A stretch of DNA of 44,534 nucleotides. Source: Kitasatospora cheerisanensis KCTC 2395. GTDB lineage: Bacteria > Actinomycetota > Actinomycetes > Streptomycetales > Streptomycetaceae. Positions 25,240-32,208 of the stretch are shown here, one piece after another (position 1 is the stretch's first letter; every line of letters begins with the position of its first letter). The position numbers were made by a program, and so were the translations under genes. The DNA lies in NCBI RefSeq assembly GCF_000696185.1, contig NZ_KK853997.1, forward strand, positions 6,285,490 to 6,330,023, in the 5' to 3' direction. The notes under the pieces were generated by a model. That model did no database searches. It worked only from the letters and a program-made list of their open reading frames with translations, and had not been told where the DNA came from.

Positions 25240-25846
25240 GCGCCAACTCCTCTGAGTGGTACGTCGGTTGACTGGAGTTCGGGGCCGAGCCGGCGGTACC
25301 GGGCGGCGTGGTGGAGCAGCGGGAGGCCCGGGCCCTCGCCGACCGCGAGGGCCGCGCCGACCAGCAGCAGGTGGTCGCCGGCCGGGAGTTCGGCGTGCAG
25401 CCGGGCGTCGAACCAGGCCGGCGCGCCGGCCAGGACGGGCGAGCCGGTCGGCGCGGCGAGCACCGGCAGGTCGGCGAACCCGCCCGGGCCCGGCCCGCGC
25501 CCGGCAGCGCGAACCGGCGGGCCAGCTCCGCCTGGTGCTCGCCCAGCACCGACACGGCGAACCGGCCGCCCTCGCGGACCGCCGCCGCCAGCGGGCTGTG
25601 CCGGGAGATGGCGACGCCGATCAGCAGCGGGTCGAGCGAGAGGGTGCTGAACGAGGAGACGGTCTTCGCGTAGTCGACGCCCGCCCAGCGGGCGGTGAGC
25701 ACGGCGACCCCGGTCGGCCAGTGCCGGGCGGCCGACCGGAAAGCGGTTTCGGTGAGTGCGGCACGGGCGGCGGCGTCGCCCCGCGCACCGCCCGCCGCGA
25801 CGCCGTTCGCCGCCGCGCGGTCCGTCTCGCGGGCCGGCGCGCTCAC
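25236..25846 (-). CDS. Flavin reductase, HpaC-like (apparent frameshift)
   Basis: The corrected product is about 203 residues. The split-barrel flavin reductase core begins FRSAARHWPTGVAVLTARWA, followed by the typical TVSSFSTLSLDPLLIGVAIS and REGGRFAVSVLGEHQAELAR. The second half (APAWFDARLHAELPAGDHLL then LVGAALAVGEGPGLPLLHHA) lies in another frame and ends at 25236. Adding one base in the GC run near 25483-25493 joins RRFALPGAGRA to PGGFADLPVLAAPTG. It supplies reduced flavin to the adjacent HpaB-type enzyme. The GTG at 25846 overlaps the stop of the synthetase gene and the stop overlaps the oxygenase start, so expression is coupled. Confidence 0.85.
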
Positions 25847-27672
25847 CGCAGACCCACCCGGTAGGCGCGCAGCCACTCGTCGACCTGCACCAGGTGGTCC
25901 AGGCCGCCGACCGGGTTCGGCGCGGTGCGCGGGCCGGGCAGCGGCCGGCCCTCGGCGAGGTGACGGCGCACCAGCTCCCGGTCCACCAGGTCGAACACCG
26001 GCGCCGCCGGGTCGGCCAGCAGCTCGTGGGCGCGGGCGGTCAGCACCTCGGTGTAGCGCACCGCCGGGGTGGACGGGTAGCCGGACTTCGGACGGTCCGT
26101 CACCTGCGGCGGCAGCAGGTCGCGCACCGCGTCCCGGAGCAGCCCCTTGGGCCGGCCGCCGGGGGACTTCAGCTCCCACGGCACGTTCCACAGGTACTCG
26201 ACCAGCCGGTGGTCGCAGAACGGCACCCGCACCTCCAGGCCGACCGACATCGACACCCGGTCCACCCGGTCCAGCAGCGAGGGCAGCCAGCGGGTCAGCG
26301 CCAGGTGGAAGGTCTCCCGTACCTTGGCCGCCGCCGGGTCCTCGCCGGGCAGCCGGGGCACCGAGGCGAGGCTGCTGCGGTACGCGGCGGCGGTGTACTC
26401 GGCCGGCCGGACCTCGGCCCGCACGTCCGGGCGCAGCAGCGCGGCCGGGGTGGTGCGGCCGTGCAGCCACGGGAAGGTGCCGGAGGCCAGCGCCGGCGCG
26501 TCGTGGAAGTACGGGTAGCCGCCGAACACCTCGTCCGCGGCCTCGCCGGACAGCGCGACGGTGGAGCGCCGCCGCACCTCGCGGAACAGCAGGTGCAGCG
26601 AGGCGTCCATCTCGCCCCAGCCGGGCCGGTCGCGGGCCCGCAGCACGGCGGCGCGGGCGTCCAGCAGGTCGTCGTCGGGGATCAGCACGCTGGTGTGCAC
26701 GGTGCCGATGTGCTCGGCGGCGGCCCGCACGAACGGGGCGTCCTGGCCGGTGCGCCAGGCGTCGGGGGTGCGGTCGGCGCTGCCGGGGAAGTCCACCGAG
26801 AAGCTGGTGATCTTGCCCTGGCCGTTCCGCTCCCGGGCGGCCGCGGCCAGCGCGGTGATCGCCGAGGAGTCCACGCCGCCGGAGAGCAGCGTGCACAGCG
26901 GGACGTCGCTGACCAGCTGCCGCTCCACCGCGTCGGCGAGCAGCTCCCGCACGGTGGCCAGGGTGGTCGCCGCGTCGTCCTGGTGCGGCGCCGACTCCAG
27001 CTGCCAGTACGGGATTTCGCGCACCGTCCGGCGGTTCGCCACCACCACGTGCCCGGGCCGGACTTCGTGCAGGCCGCGGAACAGTCCGTGGCCGGCGCTC
27101 GGCGCGGCCGGCAGCGCGAACAGCTCGGCGATCCCCTCGGCGTCCAACTCGGCGGGCAGCAGCGGGTTCTCGAGCACCGCCTTGGGCTCGGAGCCGAACA
27201 GCACCCCGTTCGCGTACCGGTGCCAGTACAGCGGCTTGATGCCCAAGTGGTCGCGCACCAGCAGGAGTTCCTCGCGCAGGTGGTCCCACAGCGCGTAGCC
27301 GAAGATCCCGTTGAACCGGGCCGCCGCCAGGTGCCCCCACTGGAGGTGCGCGCGGAGCACCACCTCGGTGTCGGAGCGGGTCCGGAACACGTGCCCGTAG
27401 GCCTCCAACTCGGCCCGCAGCTCACGGTGGTTGTACAGCTCGCCGTTGTACGCCAGCACCGCGCGGACCGGCTCGCCGTCCGCGAACGGCTGCAGGCCGC
27501 CCTCCAGGTCGATCACCGCCAGCCGGGTGTGGCCCAGCGCCGCGTACCGCGACAGCCACACCCCGTCGGCGTCCGGACCCCGGCACAGCAGGGTCTCCGT
27601 CATCCGGCGGACGGTCTCCCCACGCAGCCGCAGATCCTCCGCCCAGTCCAGCCAGCCGGTCACTCCGCACAT
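25843..27672 (-). CDS. asnB: Asparagine synthase (glutamine-hydrolysing)-like amidotransferase
   Basis: The 609-residue enzyme has an N-terminal class II glutaminase with nucleophile Cys2 (MCGVTGWLD) and the conserved RGPDADGVW, LAVIDL, YNGELYNHRELR and RSDTEVVL segments. The C-terminal ATP-pyrophosphatase domain has the PP-loop LLSGGVDSSA at about 263-271 and ALSGEAADEVFGGYPYFHDA. Both halves look active, so it should use glutamine and ATP to convert a carboxylate to an amide through an acyl-adenylate. Its location in a coupled operon with an oxygenase pair and a methyltransferase suggests a specialised substrate rather than aspartate. The intact Cys2 argues against a lasso cyclase or beta-lactam synthetase. 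The ATG overlaps the preceding stop by one base. Confidence 0.9.
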   Translation of the reverse strand: MCGVTGWLDWAEDLRLRGETVRRMTETLLCRGPDADGVWLSRYAALGHTRLAVIDLEGGLQPFADGEPVRAVLAYNGELYNHRELRAELEAYGHVFRTRSDTEVVLRAHLQWGHLAAARFNGIFGYALWDHLREELLLVRDHLGIKPLYWHRYANGVLFGSEPKAVLENPLLPAELDAEGIAELFALPAAPSAGHGLFRGLHEVRPGHVVVANRRTVREIPYWQLESAPHQDDAATTLATVRELLADAVERQLVSDVPLCTLLSGGVDSSAITALAAAARERNGQGKITSFSVDFPGSADRTPDAWRTGQDAPFVRAAAEHIGTVHTSVLIPDDDLLDARAAVLRARDRPGWGEMDASLHLLFREVRRRSTVALSGEAADEVFGGYPYFHDAPALASGTFPWLHGRTTPAALLRPDVRAEVRPAEYTAAAYRSSLASVPRLPGEDPAAAKVRETFHLALTRWLPSLLDRVDRVSMSVGLEVRVPFCDHRLVEYLWNVPWELKSPGGRPKGLLRDAVRDLLPPQVTDRPKSGYPSTPAVRYTEVLTARAHELLADPAAPVFDLVDRELVRRHLAEGRPLPGPRTAPNPVGGLDHLVQVDEWLRAYRVGLR

Positions 27673-28418
27673 CAGGCCGCTCCTGTCGTCTCGTCGTTCT
27701 CCCGCTCCTCGGCGCTCGCCTCCCAGTGGCAGCCGTGGCCGGTCGGCCCCGAGAGCAGGCGGTGCGCCGGGCGGAAGCCCTTGGCGCGGATGTTCGCGGA
27801 CAGCGCGTGCGTGCAGTACGTGCACGGCGAGGCGAGCGTGATCGTCACCCCGCTGCGGCGGGCCTGCTCGCGGTAGTCCCAGATCGCGCAGTGCGTGATG
27901 GTGAGCGCCGCCTGCTGCGGGCCCGGCGGCCGCGCGTCGTCGAACTCGTAGTCGGAGCCGTACAGTTCGGCCTGCCGGGCGATCCGGTGGATCGGGTCCG
28001 CCGCGCCCCGGCCGTGGTCCGGCTCGACGGTGCGGTGCACCTCCGCGTTGGACGCGGCCCAGGCCGCGAGCACCTGCTCGCCGTAGTGCCGCACCAGGAA
28101 GCGCTCCATCAGCGCCTGGCCGCGGAAGAACAGCCGCTGCCACTGCGCGGACGGCGCGGAGCCGTCCGGCAGGTCGGCGAAGATCTCGCCCTGCAGCGCG
28201 AACCACTCGGCGAGCTGCGGCTGGTCGCCGAGACTCACCAGGTACCGGGTCAGCCCGGCCTCCGCCTCGTGCAGCCGGCGGCGCCACAGCGCGGAGCGCT
28301 CGCCGTCCGGCATCGAGCGGTACGGCGAGCGCCACCGCTCCTGTCTTTCCTGGTCCCGGTCCACCGGCAGGAGTGCGACCCTGTCCGGCCCGGTCCCGCC
28401 CTCGGGCACGACGCCCAT
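27672..28418 (-). CDS. L-2-amino-thiazoline-4-carboxylate hydrolase-like protein, first gene of the operon
   Basis: The 248-residue product is mostly helical, then has a Cys-rich C-terminal core: LTITHCAIWDYRE (Cys 177), ASPCTYCTHALSANIRAKGF (Cys 199 and 202) and GPTGHGCHWEAS (Cys 230). The order of a Cys-containing strand, a second Cys region, a KGF turn and a terminal GhGCHW matches the ATC hydrolase family (PF14196-like), whose members open thiazoline or related rings in cysteine metabolism and occur in some biosynthetic clusters. The family call rests on this pattern alone. The CxxC pair might bind a metal. The ATG at 28418 has GGAGGGAG upstream and begins the operon. Confidence 0.55.
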   Translation of the reverse strand: MGVVPEGGTGPDRVALLPVDRDQERQERWRSPYRSMPDGERSALWRRRLHEAEAGLTRYLVSLGDQPQLAEWFALQGEIFADLPDGSAPSAQWQRLFFRGQALMERFLVRHYGEQVLAAWAASNAEVHRTVEPDHGRGAADPIHRIARQAELYGSDYEFDDARPPGPQQAALTITHCAIWDYREQARRSGVTITLASPCTYCTHALSANIRAKGFRPAHRLLSGPTGHGCHWEASAEERENDETTGAA

Positions 28419-28456
28419 CGGTGCTTCTCCCTCCGCCCGGCTGCGTCCTGCCAGCC

Positions 28457-28462
28457 ACGCTA
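28457..28462 (-). promoter_or_regulatory. Candidate -10 box of the five-gene operon
   Basis: TAGCGT on the minus strand, about 38 nt before the ATG at 28418, is the best TAnnnT match in the 106-bp gap. No good -35 box is seen. The terminator just upstream implies that the operon needs its own promoter. Confidence 0.35.
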
Positions 28463-28506
28463 GGCAGCGCCCACCGGCCCCCAGAAGCCCCGAACGGATC
28501 CCCCGC

Positions 28507-28524
28507 GGGCGACCTTCGTCGCCC
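28507..28524 (-). terminator. Hairpin terminator directly after the HTH regulator
   Basis: GGGCGAC (28507-28513) pairs perfectly with GTCGCCC (28518-28524) around a CTTC loop, abutting the stop codon at 28525. It separates the regulator from the biosynthetic operon that follows on the same strand. Confidence 0.6.
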
Positions 28525-29001
28525 TCAGCCGGGCAGGAGCGGCACGATCCGGGCCGCCGCGGCGTACGGCCGGGCGCCGCGCGGGCGGTGCTCGCGGCCG
28601 ACGTACCGGCCCACCAACTCCTCGATCCGGCGCGTCAGTTCGGCGGCCTCGGCGGGCGTCAGGTGCAGGACGGCGGTGAACGGCTCGGCCGGGTCGGCCG
28701 GCTCGGCCGGCGGGTGGACGGGGTGCGGGGCGGGGGCGGCGTCGGTCGCCCAGCGCAGCCGCCACGGGCGGGCGCGGCCGCCCTGCGGGACTTCCTCGAC
28801 CAGGCCGTACCGGGCCAACTGCCGCAGGTGGAAGGAGCACAGCCCCGAGCTGAGCCCGAGCCGGGCGGCGGCCCCGGTGGAGGTCACGGTGCCGGCCTCG
28901 GCCAGCAGGTCGAGCAGCGCGAGCCGCACGGGGTGGTCGGGCAGCGGGCGGCGGACGCCCGGCGGCAGGGGCGGCTGGGTCAGGTCGGTCTCCTCGGTCA
29001 C
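28525..29001 (-). CDS. ArsR-like winged-helix transcriptional regulator
   Basis: The 158-residue protein has a winged helix: PLPDHPVRLALLDLLAEAGT, recognition region AAARLGLSSGLCSFHLRQLA and wing LVEEVPQGGRARPWRLRW. A Pro-rich linker and a C-terminal helical segment (LTPAEAAELTRRIEELVGRY) resembling HTH_20-type regulators follow. The GTG at 29001 (VTEETDLTQPP) is preferred; an upstream ATG at 29064 would add 21 residues across the divergent promoter. Palindromes at 29001-29010 and 29018-29027 touch its start codon and suggest autoregulation and control of the divergent deformylase gene. Confidence 0.8.
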   Translation of the reverse strand: MTEETDLTQPPLPPGVRRPLPDHPVRLALLDLLAEAGTVTSTGAAARLGLSSGLCSFHLRQLARYGLVEEVPQGGRARPWRLRWATDAAPAPHPVHPPAEPADPAEPFTAVLHLTPAEAAELTRRIEELVGRYVGREHRPRGARPYAAAARIVPLLPG

Positions 29002-29027
29002 TTTGCAAAGCGTGCTACTTTGCCAAG
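29001..29027. promoter_or_regulatory. Paired CTTTGCAAAG-type operator between regulator and deformylase
   Basis: CTTTGCAAAG at 29001-29010 is a perfect 10-bp palindrome; CTTTGCCAAG at 29018-29027 is a one-mismatch copy, 17 bp away start to start. AT-rich words are rare here, and both sit in the divergent promoter region, so they are likely sites for the adjacent winged-helix regulator. Confidence 0.5.
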
Positions 29028-29090
29028 CGAATGACAAGCCGTCAGGTCGGCCCCCGCCGATCACCGTCGAGAAGAGGTGCGGTTCCAGGC

Positions 29091-29738
29091 ATGGCCACCA
29101 CCCCGCAGGACCGCCGGGTCCGGGGCCAGGGCGAACCCGTCGACAGCTACCCCGCGCTCGCCCCCGAGACCGTGCGCGGTGCGGTCCGCCGGATCACCGT
29201 GGTCGGCGAGCCGGTCCTGCACCGCCGCTGCCGCCCCGTCACCGAGTTCGGCACCCCCGAACTCGCCCGCCTGGTCGACGACATGTTCGCCACCAACCAC
29301 ACCGCCGACGGCGCCGGCCTGGCCGCCAACCAGGTCGACGTCGACCTGCAACTGTTCATCTGGGACATCACCGACGACTGGGGCGTCCGCCACGTCGGCC
29401 ACCTCGCCAACCCCGTCCTGGACGAGGCCCCGGCTCCGCACCGCCGCCTGCTCGAAGAGGCCGAGGGCTGCCTGTCCGTCCCCGGCCCGCACCGCACCGT
29501 CGCCCGCCCCGACCACGCCGTCGTCCACGGGTACGACCTGCACGGCCGCCCCCTCACCGTCGAGGGCCACGGCTACTTCGCCCGCTGCCTCCAGCACGAG
29601 ACCGACCACCTGCACGGCCGGCTCTACCTCGACCGGCTGTCCGCGCGCGACCGCAAGTCCGCCCTCCGCGAGATGGCCGACCGCCAGGACGAGGTGTTCG
29701 CCCGCCGCGCGGCGAACGCGTCCCGCCTCGGCACGTAG
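29091..29738 (+). CDS. def: Peptide deformylase
   Basis: The 215-residue metalloenzyme removes the N-terminal formyl group from nascent proteins. All three motifs are present: GAGLAANQ (about 74-81), EGCLS (125-129, with the metal-binding Cys) and QHETDH (168-173, with both metal His and the catalytic Glu). The ATG at 29091 gives a usual length with a modest GAAGAGG site 13 nt upstream; an in-frame ATG at 29031 would add 20 residues. Streptomycetes carry several deformylases. A copy with its own divergent HTH regulator may be an inducible or resistance-type form. Confidence 0.93.
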   Translation: MATTPQDRRVRGQGEPVDSYPALAPETVRGAVRRITVVGEPVLHRRCRPVTEFGTPELARLVDDMFATNHTADGAGLAANQVDVDLQLFIWDITDDWGVRHVGHLANPVLDEAPAPHRRLLEEAEGCLSVPGPHRTVARPDHAVVHGYDLHGRPLTVEGHGYFARCLQHETDHLHGRLYLDRLSARDRKSALREMADRQDEVFARRAANASRLGT

Positions 29739-29810
29739 CCGCCGGTGGCGTGAACCGGGCTTTCCGGCACGGGAGTACGGGTACCCGGCCGGCTGCCCGG
29801 CGCCGTCCGC

Positions 29811-30284
29811 CTACCGGTGGGGGACCCCGTGCTCCAGGTAGGCGGTCGTGCCGTGCTCCCGGGCAGCGATCGCGGCGTGCACCCGGCGGGCGAGACGGGG
29901 GATCAGGAGGGCGTCGAGCCGGGCCGCCGGGTGGAACGCGCAGGCGCCGATCTCGACCCGGTCCGGCGTGATGGCGGCCCGTTCGGCGTCCGGGAGGACT
30001 CCGCCGTCGAAGACGAACAGCAGCTTGTCGCCCTCGGTCGGGTGCGGCGCCCAGTCCGCGGCGAGGAGGCGGCCGACCGGCGGGGTGATGCCCAGCTCCT
30101 CCGCCACCTCGCGGGCCGCGCCCGCGCTCGGCGTCTCGCCCTCCCGCAGGTAGCCGCCGGGGATCTCCCAGCCCTCCTTGTACGTGGGCTTCACCAGCAG
30201 CACCCGGCCGCTCGCGTCGAAGAACAGCACGCCCGAGGCGGTCCGCGGCCGGGCGACGGCCTCGGGGGGCTGAGGGGCGGTCAT
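29811..30284 (-). CDS. NUDIX hydrolase
   Basis: The 157-residue protein has the Nudix box GGYLREGETPSAGAAREV followed by AEELG, matching G-x5-E-x7-REUxEExGU. The core begins ASGVLFFDASGRVLLVKPTY, which suggests a nucleotide-diphosphate-linked substrate such as an oxidised nucleotide, ADP-ribose or ADP-sugar. A specific substrate cannot be assigned. It converges with the deformylase gene across a 72-bp gap. Confidence 0.9.
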   Translation of the reverse strand: MTAPQPPEAVARPRTASGVLFFDASGRVLLVKPTYKEGWEIPGGYLREGETPSAGAAREVAEELGITPPVGRLLAADWAPHPTEGDKLLFVFDGGVLPDAERAAITPDRVEIGACAFHPAARLDALLIPRLARRVHAAIAAREHGTTAYLEHGVPHR

Positions 30285-30319
30285 GTCGACGACTGTAGCC
30301 GCCCGCCGGGTCCTCGCCG

Positions 30320-30780
30320 TCAGGCGCCGTGCCCGGGGCGGTGGTGTTCCGTCAGGACGGTCAGCAGGTGGACGAGTTCGCTCTGCTGGGCGGGGGTGAG
30401 GGGGCGAGGAGCTCGCGCTGGGCGTCGGAGACGAGGGCGTCGAGGCGTTCCAGGTGGCGGCGGCCGGCGGGGGTGAGGGTGATGACGTTGCGCCGGCGGT
30501 CGACCGGGTCGGGGTCGCGGCGGACGCAGTCGGCGTCGGCGAGTTCGTTGAGGACGGCGACCATGTCGCTGCGGTAGATGCCGGTGCGGCGGCCGAGTTC
30601 GGCCTGGCTGGCGGCGCCCGTCTCGGCGAGGGCGGCCAGTACGGCGAAGTGCCACTTGCGCGCGCCTTCGGTGGCGAGGCGATCGGCGACGATCCGGTCC
30701 GCGGCGATCGCGGCGCCGGCGATCAGCCGGCTGGGGATCGCGCGCAGCCGGGTCGGGGCGGGTCCGGGCGGCTGGTCCAC
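30320..30780 (-). CDS. MarR-family transcriptional regulator (apparent frameshift)
   Basis: The corrected protein is about 153 residues with the MarR winged helix: KWHFAVLAALAETGAASQAE, recognition region LGRRTGIYRSDMVAVLNELA and wing VRRDPDPVDRRRNVITLTPA. The C-terminal dimerisation helix is restored by adding one base to the run at 30400-30404, giving RELLAPLTPAQQSELVHLLT and a stop at 30320. MarR proteins are ligand-responsive dimeric repressors. The GTG at 30780 has GGAGGA upstream. Two matching palindromes lie between it and the divergent epoxide hydrolase gene and are its probable operators, so the hydrolase substrate or a related electrophile may be the inducer. Confidence 0.87.
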
Positions 30781-30798
30781 GGGCGGGTCCTCCACTCC

Positions 30799-30827
30799 TT
30801 GCGTTAGTGCGACTAACAGTCTACCTT
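30799..30827 (+). promoter_or_regulatory. Promoter of the epoxide hydrolase gene
   Basis: TTGCGT at 30799-30804 and TACCTT at 30822-30827 are separated by 17 bp. The first MarR palindrome fills the spacer, so repressor binding would block polymerase directly. Confidence 0.5.
30803..30817. promoter_or_regulatory. MarR operator 1
   Basis: GTTAGTGCGACTAAC is a palindrome with 6-bp GTTAGT/ACTAAC arms. An equal copy follows at 30830-30844, with centres 27 bp apart. Confidence 0.7.
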
Positions 30828-30829
30828 CC

Positions 30830-30844
30830 GTTAGTGCCACTAAC
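30830..30844. promoter_or_regulatory. MarR operator 2
   Basis: GTTAGTGCCACTAAC differs from operator 1 only at one central base. It lies downstream of the hydrolase -10 box, where binding would block transcription start or clearance. Confidence 0.7.
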
Positions 30845-30883
30845 GTTTCGGCGTCCGAGCGACTCTCCCTGGAGCAGAAGACC

Positions 30884-32002
30884 GTGATCAAGCCGTTCCG
30901 CATCGACATCCCGCAGGCCGACCTCGACGACCTGGCCGACCGGCTCTCCCGCACCCGCTGGCCCAACGAGGTCGCCGGCGCCGGCTGGGACTACGGCTTC
31001 CCGCTGGCGCGCCTCAAGGAGCTCGCCGAGCACTGGCGGAGCGGCTACGACTGGCGCGCGCACGAGGCCCGGCTCAACGAACTCCCGCACTTCACCACCG
31101 AGATCGACGGCCAGCGCATCCACTTCCTCCACGTCCGCTCCCCGAAGCCGGACGCTCTCGCGCTGGTCCTCACCCACGGCTGGCCCGGGTCGTTCCTGGA
31201 GTTCCTCGACGTCATCGAGCCGCTGTCGCGCGACTTCCACCTGGTGATCCCGTCCGTCCCGGGCTACGGCTTCTCCGGGCCGACCCGCGAACGGGGCTGG
31301 GACACCGCCCGGATCGCGCGGGTCTGGGCGGAGTTGATGCGCCGGCTCGGCTACGAGCGCTACGGCGCGCAGGGCGGCGACTTCGGGGCGGGGATCTCGC
31401 TGGCGCTCGGCGCGGTCGCACCCGAGCGGGTCGTCGGCGTGCACGTCAACTACCTTCCGACGCCGCCGGATCCGGCCGCGGGCATCGAACTGTCCGCGGC
31501 GGACGAGGAGCGGCTCGACAAGATCCGGCAGTTGATGGCGAACCGGCCGCCCTACCAGGCGCTCCAGGCCCTCACCCCGCAGACCATCGGCTATCCGCTG
31601 ACCGACTCGCCGGTCGGCCAACTGGTCTGGATCGCCGAGCGGTTCGCGCACTGGACCGACCCGGCGGCACCGATCGACGACGACCGGATGCTCACCGACG
31701 TGGCGCTGTACTGGTTCACCGCCACCGCGGCGTCCTCCGCGCGCCTGCACCACGACGCCCCGCGCGGGGGCCTCCCGTGCCCGGTGCCGGTCGGCGTGGC
31801 CGTGTTCGCCCACGACATCACCCGTTCGGTGCGGCCGCTGGCCGAGCGGCGGTACGACATCCGGCACTGGTCGGAGTTCGAGCGCGGCGGCCACTTCGCG
31901 GCGATGGAGGTGCCGGCGGCCTTCGCCGGGGACGTCCGGGAGTTCTTCACGACCCTGGCGGCAGAGGCGGACAGGAGCGCCTCCCGGGGGCTAGGATGCT
32001 AG
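30884..32002 (+). CDS. Epoxide hydrolase (EHN domain plus alpha/beta hydrolase)
   Basis: The 372-residue enzyme has the N-terminal EHN domain (FRIDIPQADLDDLADRLSRT, RWPNEVAGAGWDYG) followed by the hydrolase core. The oxyanion motif HGWPGS is at about 98-103, the nucleophile Asp at about 166 in GAQGGDFGAG, and the catalytic His in RGGHFAAMEVP near the C terminus. Epoxide hydrolases open epoxides to diols in detoxification or biosynthesis. The GTG at 30884 is preferred; the frame is open upstream through the operators. Its stop TAG is part of the CTAG array that precedes the next gene. Divergent MarR control suggests an inducible detoxification role. Confidence 0.9.
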   Translation: MIKPFRIDIPQADLDDLADRLSRTRWPNEVAGAGWDYGFPLARLKELAEHWRSGYDWRAHEARLNELPHFTTEIDGQRIHFLHVRSPKPDALALVLTHGWPGSFLEFLDVIEPLSRDFHLVIPSVPGYGFSGPTRERGWDTARIARVWAELMRRLGYERYGAQGGDFGAGISLALGAVAPERVVGVHVNYLPTPPDPAAGIELSAADEERLDKIRQLMANRPPYQALQALTPQTIGYPLTDSPVGQLVWIAERFAHWTDPAAPIDDDRMLTDVALYWFTATAASSARLHHDAPRGGLPCPVPVGVAVFAHDITRSVRPLAERRYDIRHWSEFERGGHFAAMEVPAAFAGDVREFFTTLAAEADRSASRGLGC

Positions 32003-32018
32003 CAATCTAGCGAGCTAG
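31991..32018. promoter_or_regulatory. Four CTAG words at exact 8-bp period (RHH operator array)
   Basis: CTAG occurs at 31991, 31999, 32007 and 32015, each 8 bp after the last. CTAG is rare in GC-rich actinobacterial DNA. The array overlaps the hydrolase stop codon and the -10 box of the ribbon-helix-helix gene. RHH proteins such as MetJ bind short palindromes in tandem at 8-bp steps, so autoregulation by the adjacent 59-residue protein is likely. Confidence 0.7.
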
Positions 32019-32021
32019 TAT
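32016..32021 (+). promoter_or_regulatory. Probable -10 box, leaderless start of the RHH gene
   Basis: TAGTAT fits TAnnnT, begins inside the last CTAG word and ends 6 nt before the ATG at 32028. There is no ribosome binding site before that ATG, so a leaderless transcript is likely. Confidence 0.5.
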
Positions 32022-32027
32022 CGGCTC

Positions 32028-32207
32028 ATGGGTGATTCGGAAGTCAAGCAGTTCAACGTGTACCTGCCGCTGGGGCTGATCCGGGAGGTCAAGCACCACG
32101 CGATCGAGACGGGCATGTCACTGTCCGCGCTGGTCGCCGAGGCACTGCGGGCCTACCTCGAAGACGCCCGGCAGCAGCGGCAGTCCCCGTCCGACAAGGA
32201 GTCGTGA
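32028..32207 (+). CDS. Small ribbon-helix-helix (CopG-like) regulator
   Basis: The 59-residue protein reads MGDSEVKQFNVYLPLGLIRE, then VKHHAIETGMSLSALVAEAL and a charged tail. This is the RHH pattern: a DNA-contacting strand (KQFNVYLP), a first helix (LGLIREVKHHAIETG), a turn and a second helix (SLSALVAEALRAYLEDA). It should form a dimer that inserts the paired strands into the major groove. It is followed one base later by a VOC protein and then by an MFS exporter, so it probably represses this three-gene cassette through the CTAG array at its own start. Confidence 0.85.
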   Translation: MGDSEVKQFNVYLPLGLIREVKHHAIETGMSLSALVAEALRAYLEDARQQRQSPSDKES

Positions 32208-32208
32208 G

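Noticed and set aside
22883..28418. Lasso peptide or beta-lactam biosynthesis because of the AsnB-like enzyme
   Set aside because: The glutaminase Cys2 is intact and there is no precursor peptide, RRE domain, leader peptidase or carboxyethylarginine-synthase-like gene.
29031..29738. Leaderless start of the deformylase at ATG 29031
   Set aside because: It would add 20 unconserved residues, and no well-spaced -35 box accompanies the TACTTT; 29091 gives the usual family length.
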